This document shows, one piece after another, positions 6,186 to 11,930 of a stretch of DNA of 11,930 nt; position 1 is the stretch's first letter; the number at the start of each line of letters is the position of its first letter. Location: contig SLQM01000220.1 in the NCBI GenBank assembly GCA_007131435.1, positions 1 through 11,930 on the forward strand. Direction: 5' to 3'. The notes under the pieces were generated by a model, which saw nothing but the letters and a program-made list of their open reading frames with translations, had not been told where the DNA came from and searched no databases. The position numbers were made by a program, and so were the translations under genes. Source of the stretch: Syntrophomonadaceae bacterium (lineage in GTDB: Bacteria > Bacillota > Dethiobacteria > DTU022).

Positions 6186-7588
6186 CGTCTAGTCAAGTGT
6201 AATGCAGCTTTGTCTATTCCCATTGCCGCTTCCCACACAGATTCGCACAGGGTGGGATGAGGGTGAATCATTTCAGCCATATCTTTTGCCGTTAACCCTT
6301 TTGCAATTGCTGCTGTCCCTTCCTGGATTAAATCCGATGCATGCGGTCCGAGAATATGAACACCCACTATCTTGTCATTTTCACCTGCCGTGATAATTTT
6401 TACCGCACCTTCACTTTCTGCCTGCGTGGCAGCTTTACCATTGGCAGAGAAGGGAAATTTGCCCGTCTTTATATTTTCCAGGCCTTTTTCTTTTGCTTCT
6501 TCCTCACTTAATCCAACACATGATAGCTCCGGGTCGGTGAACAGGCAGCTGGGCACGGCCGTGCCATCAAAGTGTGCTTCTATGCCTGCTATGTTTTCAG
6601 CGGCTACAATCCCCTGGTGGTAAGCTGTGTGGGCAAGAAAATAGTTCGGTAAGGTAGCATCACCGACAGCATAGATCCCAGGGACAGATGTTTCCATTTT
6701 ACTGTTAACCTTGATCCCGGCCTTTTCATACTGCACACCGAGGGAATCTAAGTCCTGGCCACCAAACGATGCTTTCCGGCCTACTGCCAGCAGCAGGCTT
6801 TCCGCTTTTACAATTTCCTGGCCTTTGCGGGTATTTACTGTCAACTTATAGCCACCTTCTTCTTTTTCAATCACTTCAATCGGGGAATTCATCATTATTT
6901 CCAGTCCGCTCTTGCGCAAATAAGTGGTCAGGCGACGGACCATTTCCAGGTCCATGCGGCGCAATAGCCTTTCACTGCGGTGGACTATTGTAACCTTTAC
7001 CCCGAGCCCTATAAAAATTGAAGCCATTTCGAGGGCGATCACACCTCCCCCTATTACGGCCATTGTTTCAGGAAGTTTTTCAAGAGCCAGGGCTTCTTTA
7101 GATGTAATAATGCCCGGCAGATCTATTCCCGGGGTTGGCGGATAGATTTCGTCACTGCCGGTGGCAAGGATCACATTTTCAGTTTCCAGCACCTTATCTT
7201 CTTCACCGCTTTTTTTAATCACTACCCTGTTGGCACTTTCGGCAAAAGCCTCACCATAAAACACTTCAACGTTCTTATTGGCCATTAACTCATCAATGTG
7301 TTCTACCAGTTCACTCACTACTGCCTGTTTCTTTTTCTGTAACACGGGGTAGTCAAATTTTAAATCGCTAATTATAAAACCAAACTCATCGGCTGTTTTA
7401 AGGCGGCGATACATAGCTGCACCATGGGTCAGCACTTTCGTTGGTATGCAGCCGTGGTTAAGGCAAACTCCACCAAGAGTATCTTTTTCCACAACTGCCG
7501 TTTTTAAACCCAGGGAACCGGCGCGTAATGCTGCAAGATAACCGCCAGGCCCTCCACCGATAATTACTACCTTATATGTTTCATTCAT
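6182..7588 (-). CDS. lpdA: Dihydrolipoyl dehydrogenase (glycine cleavage L-protein)
   Basis: 468 residues, full family length. It reoxidises the dihydrolipoyl arm of GcvH (or another lipoylated carrier), passing electrons through the disulfide and FAD to NAD+. Visible features: the N-terminal FAD Rossmann motif GGGPGG (11-16), the redox-active pair Cys42/Cys47 in GGVCLNHGCIPTK (39-51), a second Rossmann motif VIGGGVIALEMAS for NAD, the FAD-contacting ATLPNYFLAHTA region, and the C-terminal catalytic His444-Glu449 in HPHPTLCE (442-449). The ATG has GAGGAGG 7 bases upstream. It starts 61 bases after the lipM stop, the largest non-terminator gap in the cluster, and overlaps the AcoX-like gene by 4 bases. 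Context with gcvPA/PB and lipoylation genes makes it the L-protein. Confidence 0.96.
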   Translation of the reverse strand: MNETYKVVIIGGGPGGYLAALRAGSLGLKTAVVEKDTLGGVCLNHGCIPTKVLTHGAAMYRRLKTADEFGFIISDLKFDYPVLQKKKQAVVSELVEHIDELMANKNVEVFYGEAFAESANRVVIKKSGEEDKVLETENVILATGSDEIYPPTPGIDLPGIITSKEALALEKLPETMAVIGGGVIALEMASIFIGLGVKVTIVHRSERLLRRMDLEMVRRLTTYLRKSGLEIMMNSPIEVIEKEEGGYKLTVNTRKGQEIVKAESLLLAVGRKASFGGQDLDSLGVQYEKAGIKVNSKMETSVPGIYAVGDATLPNYFLAHTAYHQGIVAAENIAGIEAHFDGTAVPSCLFTDPELSCVGLSEEEAKEKGLENIKTGKFPFSANGKAATQAESEGAVKIITAGENDKIVGVHILGPHASDLIQEGTAAIAKGLTAKDMAEMIHPHPTLCESVWEAAMGIDKAALHLTRR

Positions 7589-7649
7589 ATCTCACCCTCC
7601 TCGGTATTATTCTACGATCTAAAGATCAGGTATTTTTAATTCATTCTCA

Positions 7650-8405
7650 CTAACCTCTAAAAATTTTTGATGAACTGGTAAATACAGCGGGAATGACCAT
7701 TGAAAACCCTTTCACCAGGGCCCTGGTCATTTTTTCATAACTAATCCCGTAACCAAGATCATGTAAGCCGGCTGCTTTATCACCCAGCCCCACCCGCTTC
7801 GATATTTCTTTTGAATGGTAATCTTTTTTCAACACTTTTTGATAAAGATCGACCGGTAATTTAAACAAAATCGCCCCGTGCTGTAAAACTATTCCATCAC
7901 GCCGCAGCTGGGCACTGCCAACTACCTTTCTTCCCTGTACCTGAACCTCGTAAGCGGAAGGAGTATCAAAACAGGACCCGGGAGCTAACCCTGCCCTGCC
8001 CTCTTCTTCGGGTGTGAGGGTAGCCAATATATCAAGTAAATTAAATGCTGTGATAATCCCGCGGCTTATTGAACGGTAAACATCCAATATCCCGCCATTA
8101 TTGATAAAGGGGTGAACCTCGGGAACGATAATGCTATAGGTTAACTCGTGAAAGTGAATTACTGCCCTTCCACCGGTTGGGCGGCGGATAACGTCTACCC
8201 CTGCTTCCTGGCAGGCCTTCATATCAATAACTTCCGTTTCATCCTGGAAATAGCCAAGAGAAACTGCAGGAGGGAACCAGCGATAGAGGCGAAGAGTAGG
8301 AGGAGACTCACCTGCAGAAACCTCTTCCATGATTTCAACATCTTTATCCATGTTAATCTTTCCCGGGAGAGGAGGGTCTAATATCAATCGCCACTGGTAA
8401 CGCAT
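7650..8405 (-). CDS. lipM: LipM-like octanoyltransferase (lipoate protein ligase family)
   Basis: 251 residues of the BPL/LplA/LipB fold. RRPTGGRAVIHFHELTYS (74-91) is the substrate-binding motif, with GGR as in LipM rather than the GGG common in LplA. GSCFDTPSAYEV (143-154) places Cys145 where LipM carries its acyl-thioester nucleophile. GRKVVGSAQ (158-166) supplies the conserved Lys160, and LQHGAIL (174-180) follows. The expected reaction is transfer of octanoate from octanoyl-ACP to the target Lys of GcvH. It lacks an obvious C-terminal lipoate-activation domain, which argues against LplA. It follows the second radical-SAM gene by 16 bases with GGAGG 10 bases before the ATG. Together they would form a complete de novo lipoylation route. 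An alternative is the sLplAB-type ligase reported with LipS1/LipS2, but the Cys favours LipM. Confidence 0.8.
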   Translation of the reverse strand: MRYQWRLILDPPLPGKINMDKDVEIMEEVSAGESPPTLRLYRWFPPAVSLGYFQDETEVIDMKACQEAGVDVIRRPTGGRAVIHFHELTYSIIVPEVHPFINNGGILDVYRSISRGIITAFNLLDILATLTPEEEGRAGLAPGSCFDTPSAYEVQVQGRKVVGSAQLRRDGIVLQHGAILFKLPVDLYQKVLKKDYHSKEISKRVGLGDKAAGLHDLGYGISYEKMTRALVKGFSMVIPAVFTSSSKIFRG

Positions 8406-8421
8406 TTAAGGCCTTCCTCCT

Positions 8422-9390
8422 TCATACCCGGGACCCGGAACTTATAGAGCTCGCGAGGCAATCTAAAGCTTCCCTGATTTCACCTGGAAGTAAAGGGCGG
8501 TGATAATTATATATTATTCCACCCGGTCGTTCGTTGTAGTATGGCCGGTTGCAATCCATGCACCCGCTGGTCTGAAAGGCCAACCCGTTTTCTAAATACT
8601 TCAGAAGTTCGCTCTGTAACAGGCCGTAAGAAACCAGGCGTTCATTAAGAAAACTAATTGATGAGTAATCAATCTTCTTTTCGCGTAAAAGATAATAAGC
8701 CGCCTGTATCCTGCGATAAGAATCTAAATCCGGCTGTTTCGCACCGGCAAGTGGTGTCCCCTTAAGCGGAATAAAAGCAAATAGAGCAACTGTGATATCA
8801 TTTTTTACAAGTTGATTTATTAAACCAATTGTTTCTTTCTCACTTTCACCCAAACCACAGATTAAGTGTGTGCTCATTCTTCCAGGCAACCTGTAAGCAC
8901 AGTCTAAAAGCAGTTCCAACCGGTCCGCCAGGCTGCCTCCCTTGATTTTTTTATGGGCATCAGGATTAACAACATCCAGTGAAATACTGATTCTATCAAC
9001 TCCGGCCTTGATTAGCGCTGCCGCTTCTTCATGATCTTTAACCCAGGCGGAAAGAGAAAGGGGTAGTGAAGAAATTTTTTTAATAGCAGATACGTTTTTC
9101 AGTAATGTTTTTATTCCGTCTCTATGCCTGACAGATTGCAGGCATACTCTTTTTCCCCCCCGGGAGCGGGCCGCTAAAAACCCCTCATTTATCTCATCCC
9201 AGGAATGCTCCGGCCAGGTTATTCTTCCCAGGCGGTTAAGCGTCTCGCTCTTGCCGATACCCTGGGGGCAAAAGGAACATTTCATAGTGCAGCTATTTCC
9301 GGAAAGCAGGTAAGCAGTTGTTGGAAATACGTCCATCCGGCTCCCTGAAAGCCCCATTACAGCTGCTGTGCCTGCGGATAGCTTAATCAT
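8422..9390 (-). CDS. lipS2: Radical SAM protein, probable lipoyl synthase subunit LipS2
   Basis: 322 residues from ATG 9390. The radical-SAM [4Fe-4S] site is CTMKCSFC (Cys34, Cys38, Cys41), followed by a BioB-like TIM barrel with SISLDVVNPDAHKKIKGG (135-152) and ICGLGESEKE (177-186). A distinctive C-terminal motif, SGCMDCNRPYYNERPGG (275-291), supplies Cys277 and Cys280, possible ligands of an auxiliary cluster. Proteins annotated as biotin-synthase-like that pair with a second radical-SAM protein beside lipoate-ligase genes are the LipS1/LipS2 lipoyl synthases characterised from Thermococcus; each inserts one sulfur into protein-bound octanoate. The ATG overlaps the upstream stop (ATGA) and has GAGGAG 11 bases upstream. 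A GTG at 9402 lies inside that GAGGAG and is rejected as the start. The family call rests on pairing and context; which partner is LipS1 and which LipS2 is tentative. Confidence 0.72.
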   Translation of the reverse strand: MIKLSAGTAAVMGLSGSRMDVFPTTAYLLSGNSCTMKCSFCPQGIGKSETLNRLGRITWPEHSWDEINEGFLAARSRGGKRVCLQSVRHRDGIKTLLKNVSAIKKISSLPLSLSAWVKDHEEAAALIKAGVDRISISLDVVNPDAHKKIKGGSLADRLELLLDCAYRLPGRMSTHLICGLGESEKETIGLINQLVKNDITVALFAFIPLKGTPLAGAKQPDLDSYRRIQAAYYLLREKKIDYSSISFLNERLVSYGLLQSELLKYLENGLAFQTSGCMDCNRPYYNERPGGIIYNYHRPLLPGEIREALDCLASSISSGSRV

Positions 9391-10259
9391 AAGGAACAAC
9401 ACTCCTCGGACAAAGAAACTGTCAGACCGAGCTCTTCTGCCTTTACCCTGGCAGCAGGTGATGGCAGAACAATTTTATTTACACCGGCATTCAATGCAAG
9501 CACGTCTACAATTTCACGGTAGCGGCCGCTGGGCCGCATGCAGCCGAGGTACAGCGGTATGTGGGGGAACATCAATCTTGCTGTGGCAATAAAGTAAGCA
9601 GCTTCTTCGGGATCAGGCGATGAACATTCACTAAAGCCTGTTCCCTCTGTCGGGCGGAAGATGATCATGCTTATTGCTTCAACGGCTTCCTGCTTTAGCA
9701 ATCTTAAAGTGTTATACTCCCCTTTAATAGTCCCACCATTAAGACCGATGCAAATGTGAGGTATCACCCTGGTATATTTTTGTAGAAAGCGGTAAGACCT
9801 TATATAATCATCCATGGTAACCTTTAATCCATAAACCTCGGAAATGGTTTGATTATCACCAGGCAGGTCAAAAGAAACAACACTGGCAATCTCAGACAGG
9901 CGTCTAGCTTCTTCTTCGTTTACCAACCCAGTATGCAGGTTTAACGGTCCGCGGGCAGCCAGTTCTTCCAGTTCAGCCCACCTGTCTAACAGCGGTACTT
10001 TTCCCTCCTTATTCGATCCACCGGAAACGAGGTAACTCTTTTCCCTTCCACCTTTATGGCTCAGAGCCTTGTCAAGAGAAACCATATTCTGCAGGTAGAC
10101 ACCATTGCAGTGGGCACACTGCAGCTGACAATCATGTCCTGTAACAGATACAGGAAGAGTCCTGTTAGGCGCAGCAAATTCAACCTGGCCAGGGAAAAAT
10201 AAATTTCTTGCTTCCCAGGCCCTGTTTAACAGGTTTTCTAATTCACTTTTACCAGTCAA
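9387..10259 (-). CDS. lipS1: Radical SAM protein, probable lipoyl synthase subunit LipS1
   Basis: 290 residues from a TTG start. CQLQCAHC gives the radical-SAM cluster ligands Cys44, Cys48 and Cys51. SGGSNKEGKVPL (79-90), HICIGLNGG (168-176), FRPTEGTG (201-208) and LGCMRPSGRYR (238-248) resemble the biotin-synthase-related family, including a BioB-like C-terminal part. The extreme C-terminus is EECCSL with Cys286/Cys287, which with Cys240 might hold an auxiliary sulfur-donor cluster (inference). Standard LipA has an N-terminal CxxxxCxxxxxC auxiliary motif; this is not seen, so this is not LipA. The start is TTG at 10259 because GGAGG sits 6 bases before it. The open frame continues upstream to 10463, but that would cross a terminator and overlap gcvPB. 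It sits between gcvPB and the second radical-SAM gene, overlapping the latter by 4 bases. LipS1 versus LipS2 naming is tentative. Confidence 0.72.
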   Translation of the reverse strand: MTGKSELENLLNRAWEARNLFFPGQVEFAAPNRTLPVSVTGHDCQLQCAHCNGVYLQNMVSLDKALSHKGGREKSYLVSGGSNKEGKVPLLDRWAELEELAARGPLNLHTGLVNEEEARRLSEIASVVSFDLPGDNQTISEVYGLKVTMDDYIRSYRFLQKYTRVIPHICIGLNGGTIKGEYNTLRLLKQEAVEAISMIIFRPTEGTGFSECSSPDPEEAAYFIATARLMFPHIPLYLGCMRPSGRYREIVDVLALNAGVNKIVLPSPAARVKAEELGLTVSLSEECCSL

Positions 10260-10265
10260 GATTAT

Positions 10266-10270
10266 CCTCC
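10266..10270 (-). promoter_or_regulatory. Ribosome binding site fixing the TTG start of lipS1
   Basis: GGAGG on the minus strand lies 6 bases before TTG at 10259. It is the only good ribosome site after the gcvPB stop and the terminator hairpin, and it decides the start of the first radical-SAM gene against longer in-frame alternatives. Confidence 0.85.
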
Positions 10271-10284
10271 AAAATAAGGCAATG

Positions 10285-10329
10285 AAAAAACCAGGGGAGG
10301 TGGCTAAGTTAAAACTTAACCACCGCCCC
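10285..10329 (-). terminator. Strong intrinsic terminator between gcvPB and lipS1
   Basis: A 36-base hairpin starts 12 bases after the gcvPB stop. Minus-strand arms GGGG-C-GGTGG-T-TAAGT and ACTTA-G-CCACC-T-CCCC pair around a 4-base loop with one C/T mismatch and one T/G pair, followed by TGG and six T (10290-10285). Only 14 bases separate the T-run from the GGAGG of the next gene, so there is no room for a promoter between them. It looks like an in-operon attenuating terminator that lowers expression of the lipoylation genes relative to gcvP. Confidence 0.85.
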
Positions 10330-10341
10330 TTTATTATATCA

Positions 10342-11811
10342 CTACTGTTGCTGGGCTTCTTTTTCCCAGCGCAGAATTGGACTGCGTGCAGCCCGCACTT
10401 CATCAAGGCGACCGACAACTGTATTATAGGGACCGTGCGCAACTTTATCCGCGTCTTCGTCAATATCTCTTGCGATCTCTTCCATCACTGCGGCAAAGGC
10501 ATCGAGGGTCTCTTTAGCCTCGGTATCTGTTGGTTCTACCATCAGCGCTTCCTCTACGATAAGCGGGAAATAAACCGTCGGGGGATGGAAACCGCGATCA
10601 AGTAGCGCCTTGGCAATATCCCCGGCGCCGGCGCCTTTTTTCTTCTCCGGCCGGGCGGACAACACGAATTCATGCTTGCAGATACGATCGTATGGCAGGT
10701 AGAAGGTTTTCTTTAACAGGCTCATCAGGTAATTGGCGTTTATTACAGCATCTGTTGTAGCCTGCTTTAACCCCTCAGCGCCCATCATCCGCATATATGT
10801 ATAGGCTTTTATTGCTACTCCGAAGTTACCATAAAAGGAATGAACCTTTCCTATGCTGTCCGGTAAATCGTAGTCAAAATAAAACTCATCGTCTTTTTTC
10901 CCTACAAGGGGAACAGGCAGGAAAGGAACTAACCTTTCTTTTACGCCAACCGGACCTCCACCCGGTCCACCCCCACCGTGTGGGGTTGAAAGTGTTTTGT
11001 GAATATTGAGGTGAACAACATCAAAGCCCATATCCCCGGGCCTGGTATAACCCATTATTGCATTCAGGTTTGCTCCATCGTAATACAACAGGCCACCAGC
11101 CTCATGGACTGCCCTGGCCATGGGGATAATCTCTTCTTCAAAAAGACCGAGTGTACTGGGGTTGGTCAACATCAGGGCAGCGGTTGTATCATCTAGCGCT
11201 TCCTTCAGGGCATCCAAGTCCACCAGACCCCGGTCGTCACAGGGAATCTGCACAACTTCATACCCGGCCATACTGACTGTTGCCGGGTTTGTTCCATGCG
11301 CAGAAAGTGGAATTAAAACCTTGTTGCGTTTGTGATCTCCCCTTTGTCGGTGATAAGCCTGGATAACCATCAAGCCTGTCAACTCTCCGTGGGCGCCTGC
11401 TGCAGGCTGCAGGGTAAACCGGTCCATGGCCGTTAGCTCTTTCAGCCCCTGTTCAAAATTATAGAGCAGCTCAAGAGCTCCCTGGGAAGCGTGCTGCGGC
11501 TGACAGGGGTGCATAAATACAAAACCTGGTATAGCTGCCGCTTCTTCATTCACCTTTGGGTTATATTTCATGGTACAGGATCCCAGGGGATAGAAACCTG
11601 TATCTACGCCGAAATTACGGGTTGAAAGTTCTGTAAAGTGACGTATTATTTCCACCTCGGATAGCTCTGGTAAACCCAGGGAACAGCTTCTCTGCATTTT
11701 TTCCGGCAGCAGCTCATCCAGGGGTTTCTCGGGAACATCGTTTGAGGGCAGAGAATACCCCTGGCGCCCGGTTCTACCCATTTCAAAGATCAGGGCTTTA
11801 GATTTTCTCAT
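10342..11811 (-). CDS. gcvPB: Glycine dehydrogenase (decarboxylating) subunit 2
   Basis: 489 residues from ATG 11811, full length for GcvPB. With GcvPA it forms the PLP-dependent P-protein, which decarboxylates glycine and transfers aminomethyl to lipoyl-GcvH in the cytoplasm. Motifs, numbered from this start: LGSCTMKYNPK (76-86), QPAAGAHGELTG (135-146), the AHGTNPA segment (171-177), YYDGANLNA (243-251), and HLNIHKTLSTPHGGGGPG (267-284) with the PLP Schiff-base Lys272. The start at 11811 is preferred over ATG 11817 because GGAGG lies 7 bases before it but only 1 base before the other, and because it gives a 4-base ATGA overlap with the gcvPA stop. The split P-protein is typical of Bacillota, archaea and many thermophiles. 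A strong terminator follows the stop by 12 bases. Confidence 0.97.
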   Translation of the reverse strand: MRKSKALIFEMGRTGRQGYSLPSNDVPEKPLDELLPEKMQRSCSLGLPELSEVEIIRHFTELSTRNFGVDTGFYPLGSCTMKYNPKVNEEAAAIPGFVFMHPCQPQHASQGALELLYNFEQGLKELTAMDRFTLQPAAGAHGELTGLMVIQAYHRQRGDHKRNKVLIPLSAHGTNPATVSMAGYEVVQIPCDDRGLVDLDALKEALDDTTAALMLTNPSTLGLFEEEIIPMARAVHEAGGLLYYDGANLNAIMGYTRPGDMGFDVVHLNIHKTLSTPHGGGGPGGGPVGVKERLVPFLPVPLVGKKDDEFYFDYDLPDSIGKVHSFYGNFGVAIKAYTYMRMMGAEGLKQATTDAVINANYLMSLLKKTFYLPYDRICKHEFVLSARPEKKKGAGAGDIAKALLDRGFHPPTVYFPLIVEEALMVEPTDTEAKETLDAFAAVMEEIARDIDEDADKVAHGPYNTVVGRLDEVRAARSPILRWEKEAQQQ

Positions 11812-11930
11812 TTCCATCCCTCCAATTCCCGGACCAGGGTATCAATTTCTTCGCGGGTCCGCTTTTCTGTTACTGCAAACAACATGGTATTCTCCAGTTC
11901 GGGGTAGAAGGGAGTCAGGTCAACCCCACC
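11808..11930 (-). CDS. gcvPA: Glycine dehydrogenase (decarboxylating) subunit 1, C-terminal fragment
   Basis: The last 40 codons of an open frame entering from the right edge; it begins GGVDLTPFYPELENTMLFAV and ends RELEGWK with TGA at 11810-11808. The short tail matches the end of GcvPA proteins (LENTMLFAVTEKR type) and its stop overlaps the gcvPB start by 4 bases, the normal gcvPA-gcvPB arrangement. Nothing of the PLP domain is visible, so the call rests on tail similarity and context. gcvH and gcvT would be expected further right. Confidence 0.85.
   Translation of the reverse strand, partial: GGVDLTPFYPELENTMLFAVTEKRTREEIDTLVRELEGWK
11819..11823 (-). promoter_or_regulatory. Ribosome binding site deciding the gcvPB start
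   Basis: GGAGG on the minus strand, inside the gcvPA tail, is 7 bases before ATG 11811 and only 1 base before the upstream in-frame ATG 11817. The first spacing is workable and the second is not. Confidence 0.7.

Noticed and set aside
7589..7649. Promoter or hairpin (GATCT-TT-AGATC) in the lipM-lpdA gap
   Set aside because: The stem has a 2-base loop and the only -10-like sequence lies too close to the lpdA ribosome site with no matching -35.
9391..9402. GTG start of the second radical-SAM gene at 9402
   Set aside because: The GTG lies inside the GAGGAG ribosome site, while ATG 9390 has workable spacing and a 4-base overlap with the previous stop.
8422..10259. Calling either radical-SAM protein biotin synthase or classical LipA
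   Set aside because: No other biotin genes are here, the LipA N-terminal auxiliary-cluster motif is absent in both, and the lipoylation/gcv context fits LipS1/LipS2.
10260..10463. N-terminal extension of the first radical-SAM protein to an in-frame start at 10463
   Set aside because: It would overlap the gcvPB 3' end and read through the terminator hairpin, and it shows no family-like sequence; a GGAGG-TTG start at 10259 fits the domain start.
11812..11817. gcvPB start at ATG 11817
   Set aside because: It is one base from the GGAGG; ATG 11811 has 7-base spacing and the ATGA overlap.
1..11930. Plus-strand open frames of 60-107 codons across the window
   Set aside because: All lie antisense within well-supported minus-strand genes, lack ribosome sites and recognisable domains, and look like shadows of those genes.

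Overview
The window reads as part of the chromosome of a strictly anaerobic, Gram-positive-type bacterium, most likely a Clostridia-class Bacillota of a syntrophic, acetogenic or sulfate-reducing kind. This is inferred from four things: strong GGAGG ribosome sites with frequent TTG and GTG starts, a glycine decarboxylase split into two genes, oxygen-sensitive radical-SAM lipoyl enzymes, and a soluble iron-sulfur/flavin NADH module. Every gene I can support lies on the minus strand, so transcription runs from high to low coordinates. I see no mobile element, CRISPR array, tRNA or rRNA.

Right part (about 11930 to 5067): a glycine cleavage and lipoylation cluster. It begins with the tail of gcvPA and complete gcvPB, the two halves of the PLP-dependent glycine decarboxylase (P-protein). 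A convincing intrinsic terminator follows. Next come two radical-SAM proteins that I read as the two-component lipoyl synthase LipS1/LipS2, a LipM-like octanoyltransferase with a visible catalytic Cys, dihydrolipoyl dehydrogenase (L-protein), and an AcoX/COG3199 NAD-kinase-fold protein. Most junctions are 4-base overlaps or short gaps. Read together: LipM puts octanoate on GcvH, LipS1/LipS2 insert the two sulfurs, GcvPA/PB decarboxylates glycine onto lipoyl-GcvH, and Lpd reoxidises the dihydrolipoyl arm to make NADH. gcvT and gcvH are not in view and would be expected beyond the right edge. A second hairpin terminator near 5001-5030 closes this cluster.

Middle part (4900 to 1816): a compact three-gene operon, each gene overlapping the next by 4 bases, for NuoE-like, NuoF-like and short NuoG/HoxU-like proteins. 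This is the NADH/FMN/Fe-S core found in HydABC hydrogenases, NAD-linked formate dehydrogenases and the Bfu electron-bifurcating family. No hydrogenase, formate dehydrogenase or other catalytic subunit accompanies it, so its electron partner must be encoded elsewhere. One cluster-binding Cys of the NuoG-like subunit is replaced by Asp, and one Cys of the N-terminal ferredoxin fold of the NuoF-like subunit is missing.

Left part (1815 to 1): a promoter with a consensus extended -10 and a 20-bp palindrome at the start of the predicted transcript, then an asparagine-synthetase-like gene whose glutaminase half is present but catalytically degenerate (Ser instead of the N-terminal Cys). The start of a HAD-family phosphatase gene follows 12 bases downstream and runs off the left edge.

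The points most worth following up are the lipS1/lipS2/lipM cassette behind an internal terminator in a gcv operon, the unexplained AcoX-like gene coupled to lpdA, the partnerless bifurcation-type module, and the glutaminase-dead AsnB.
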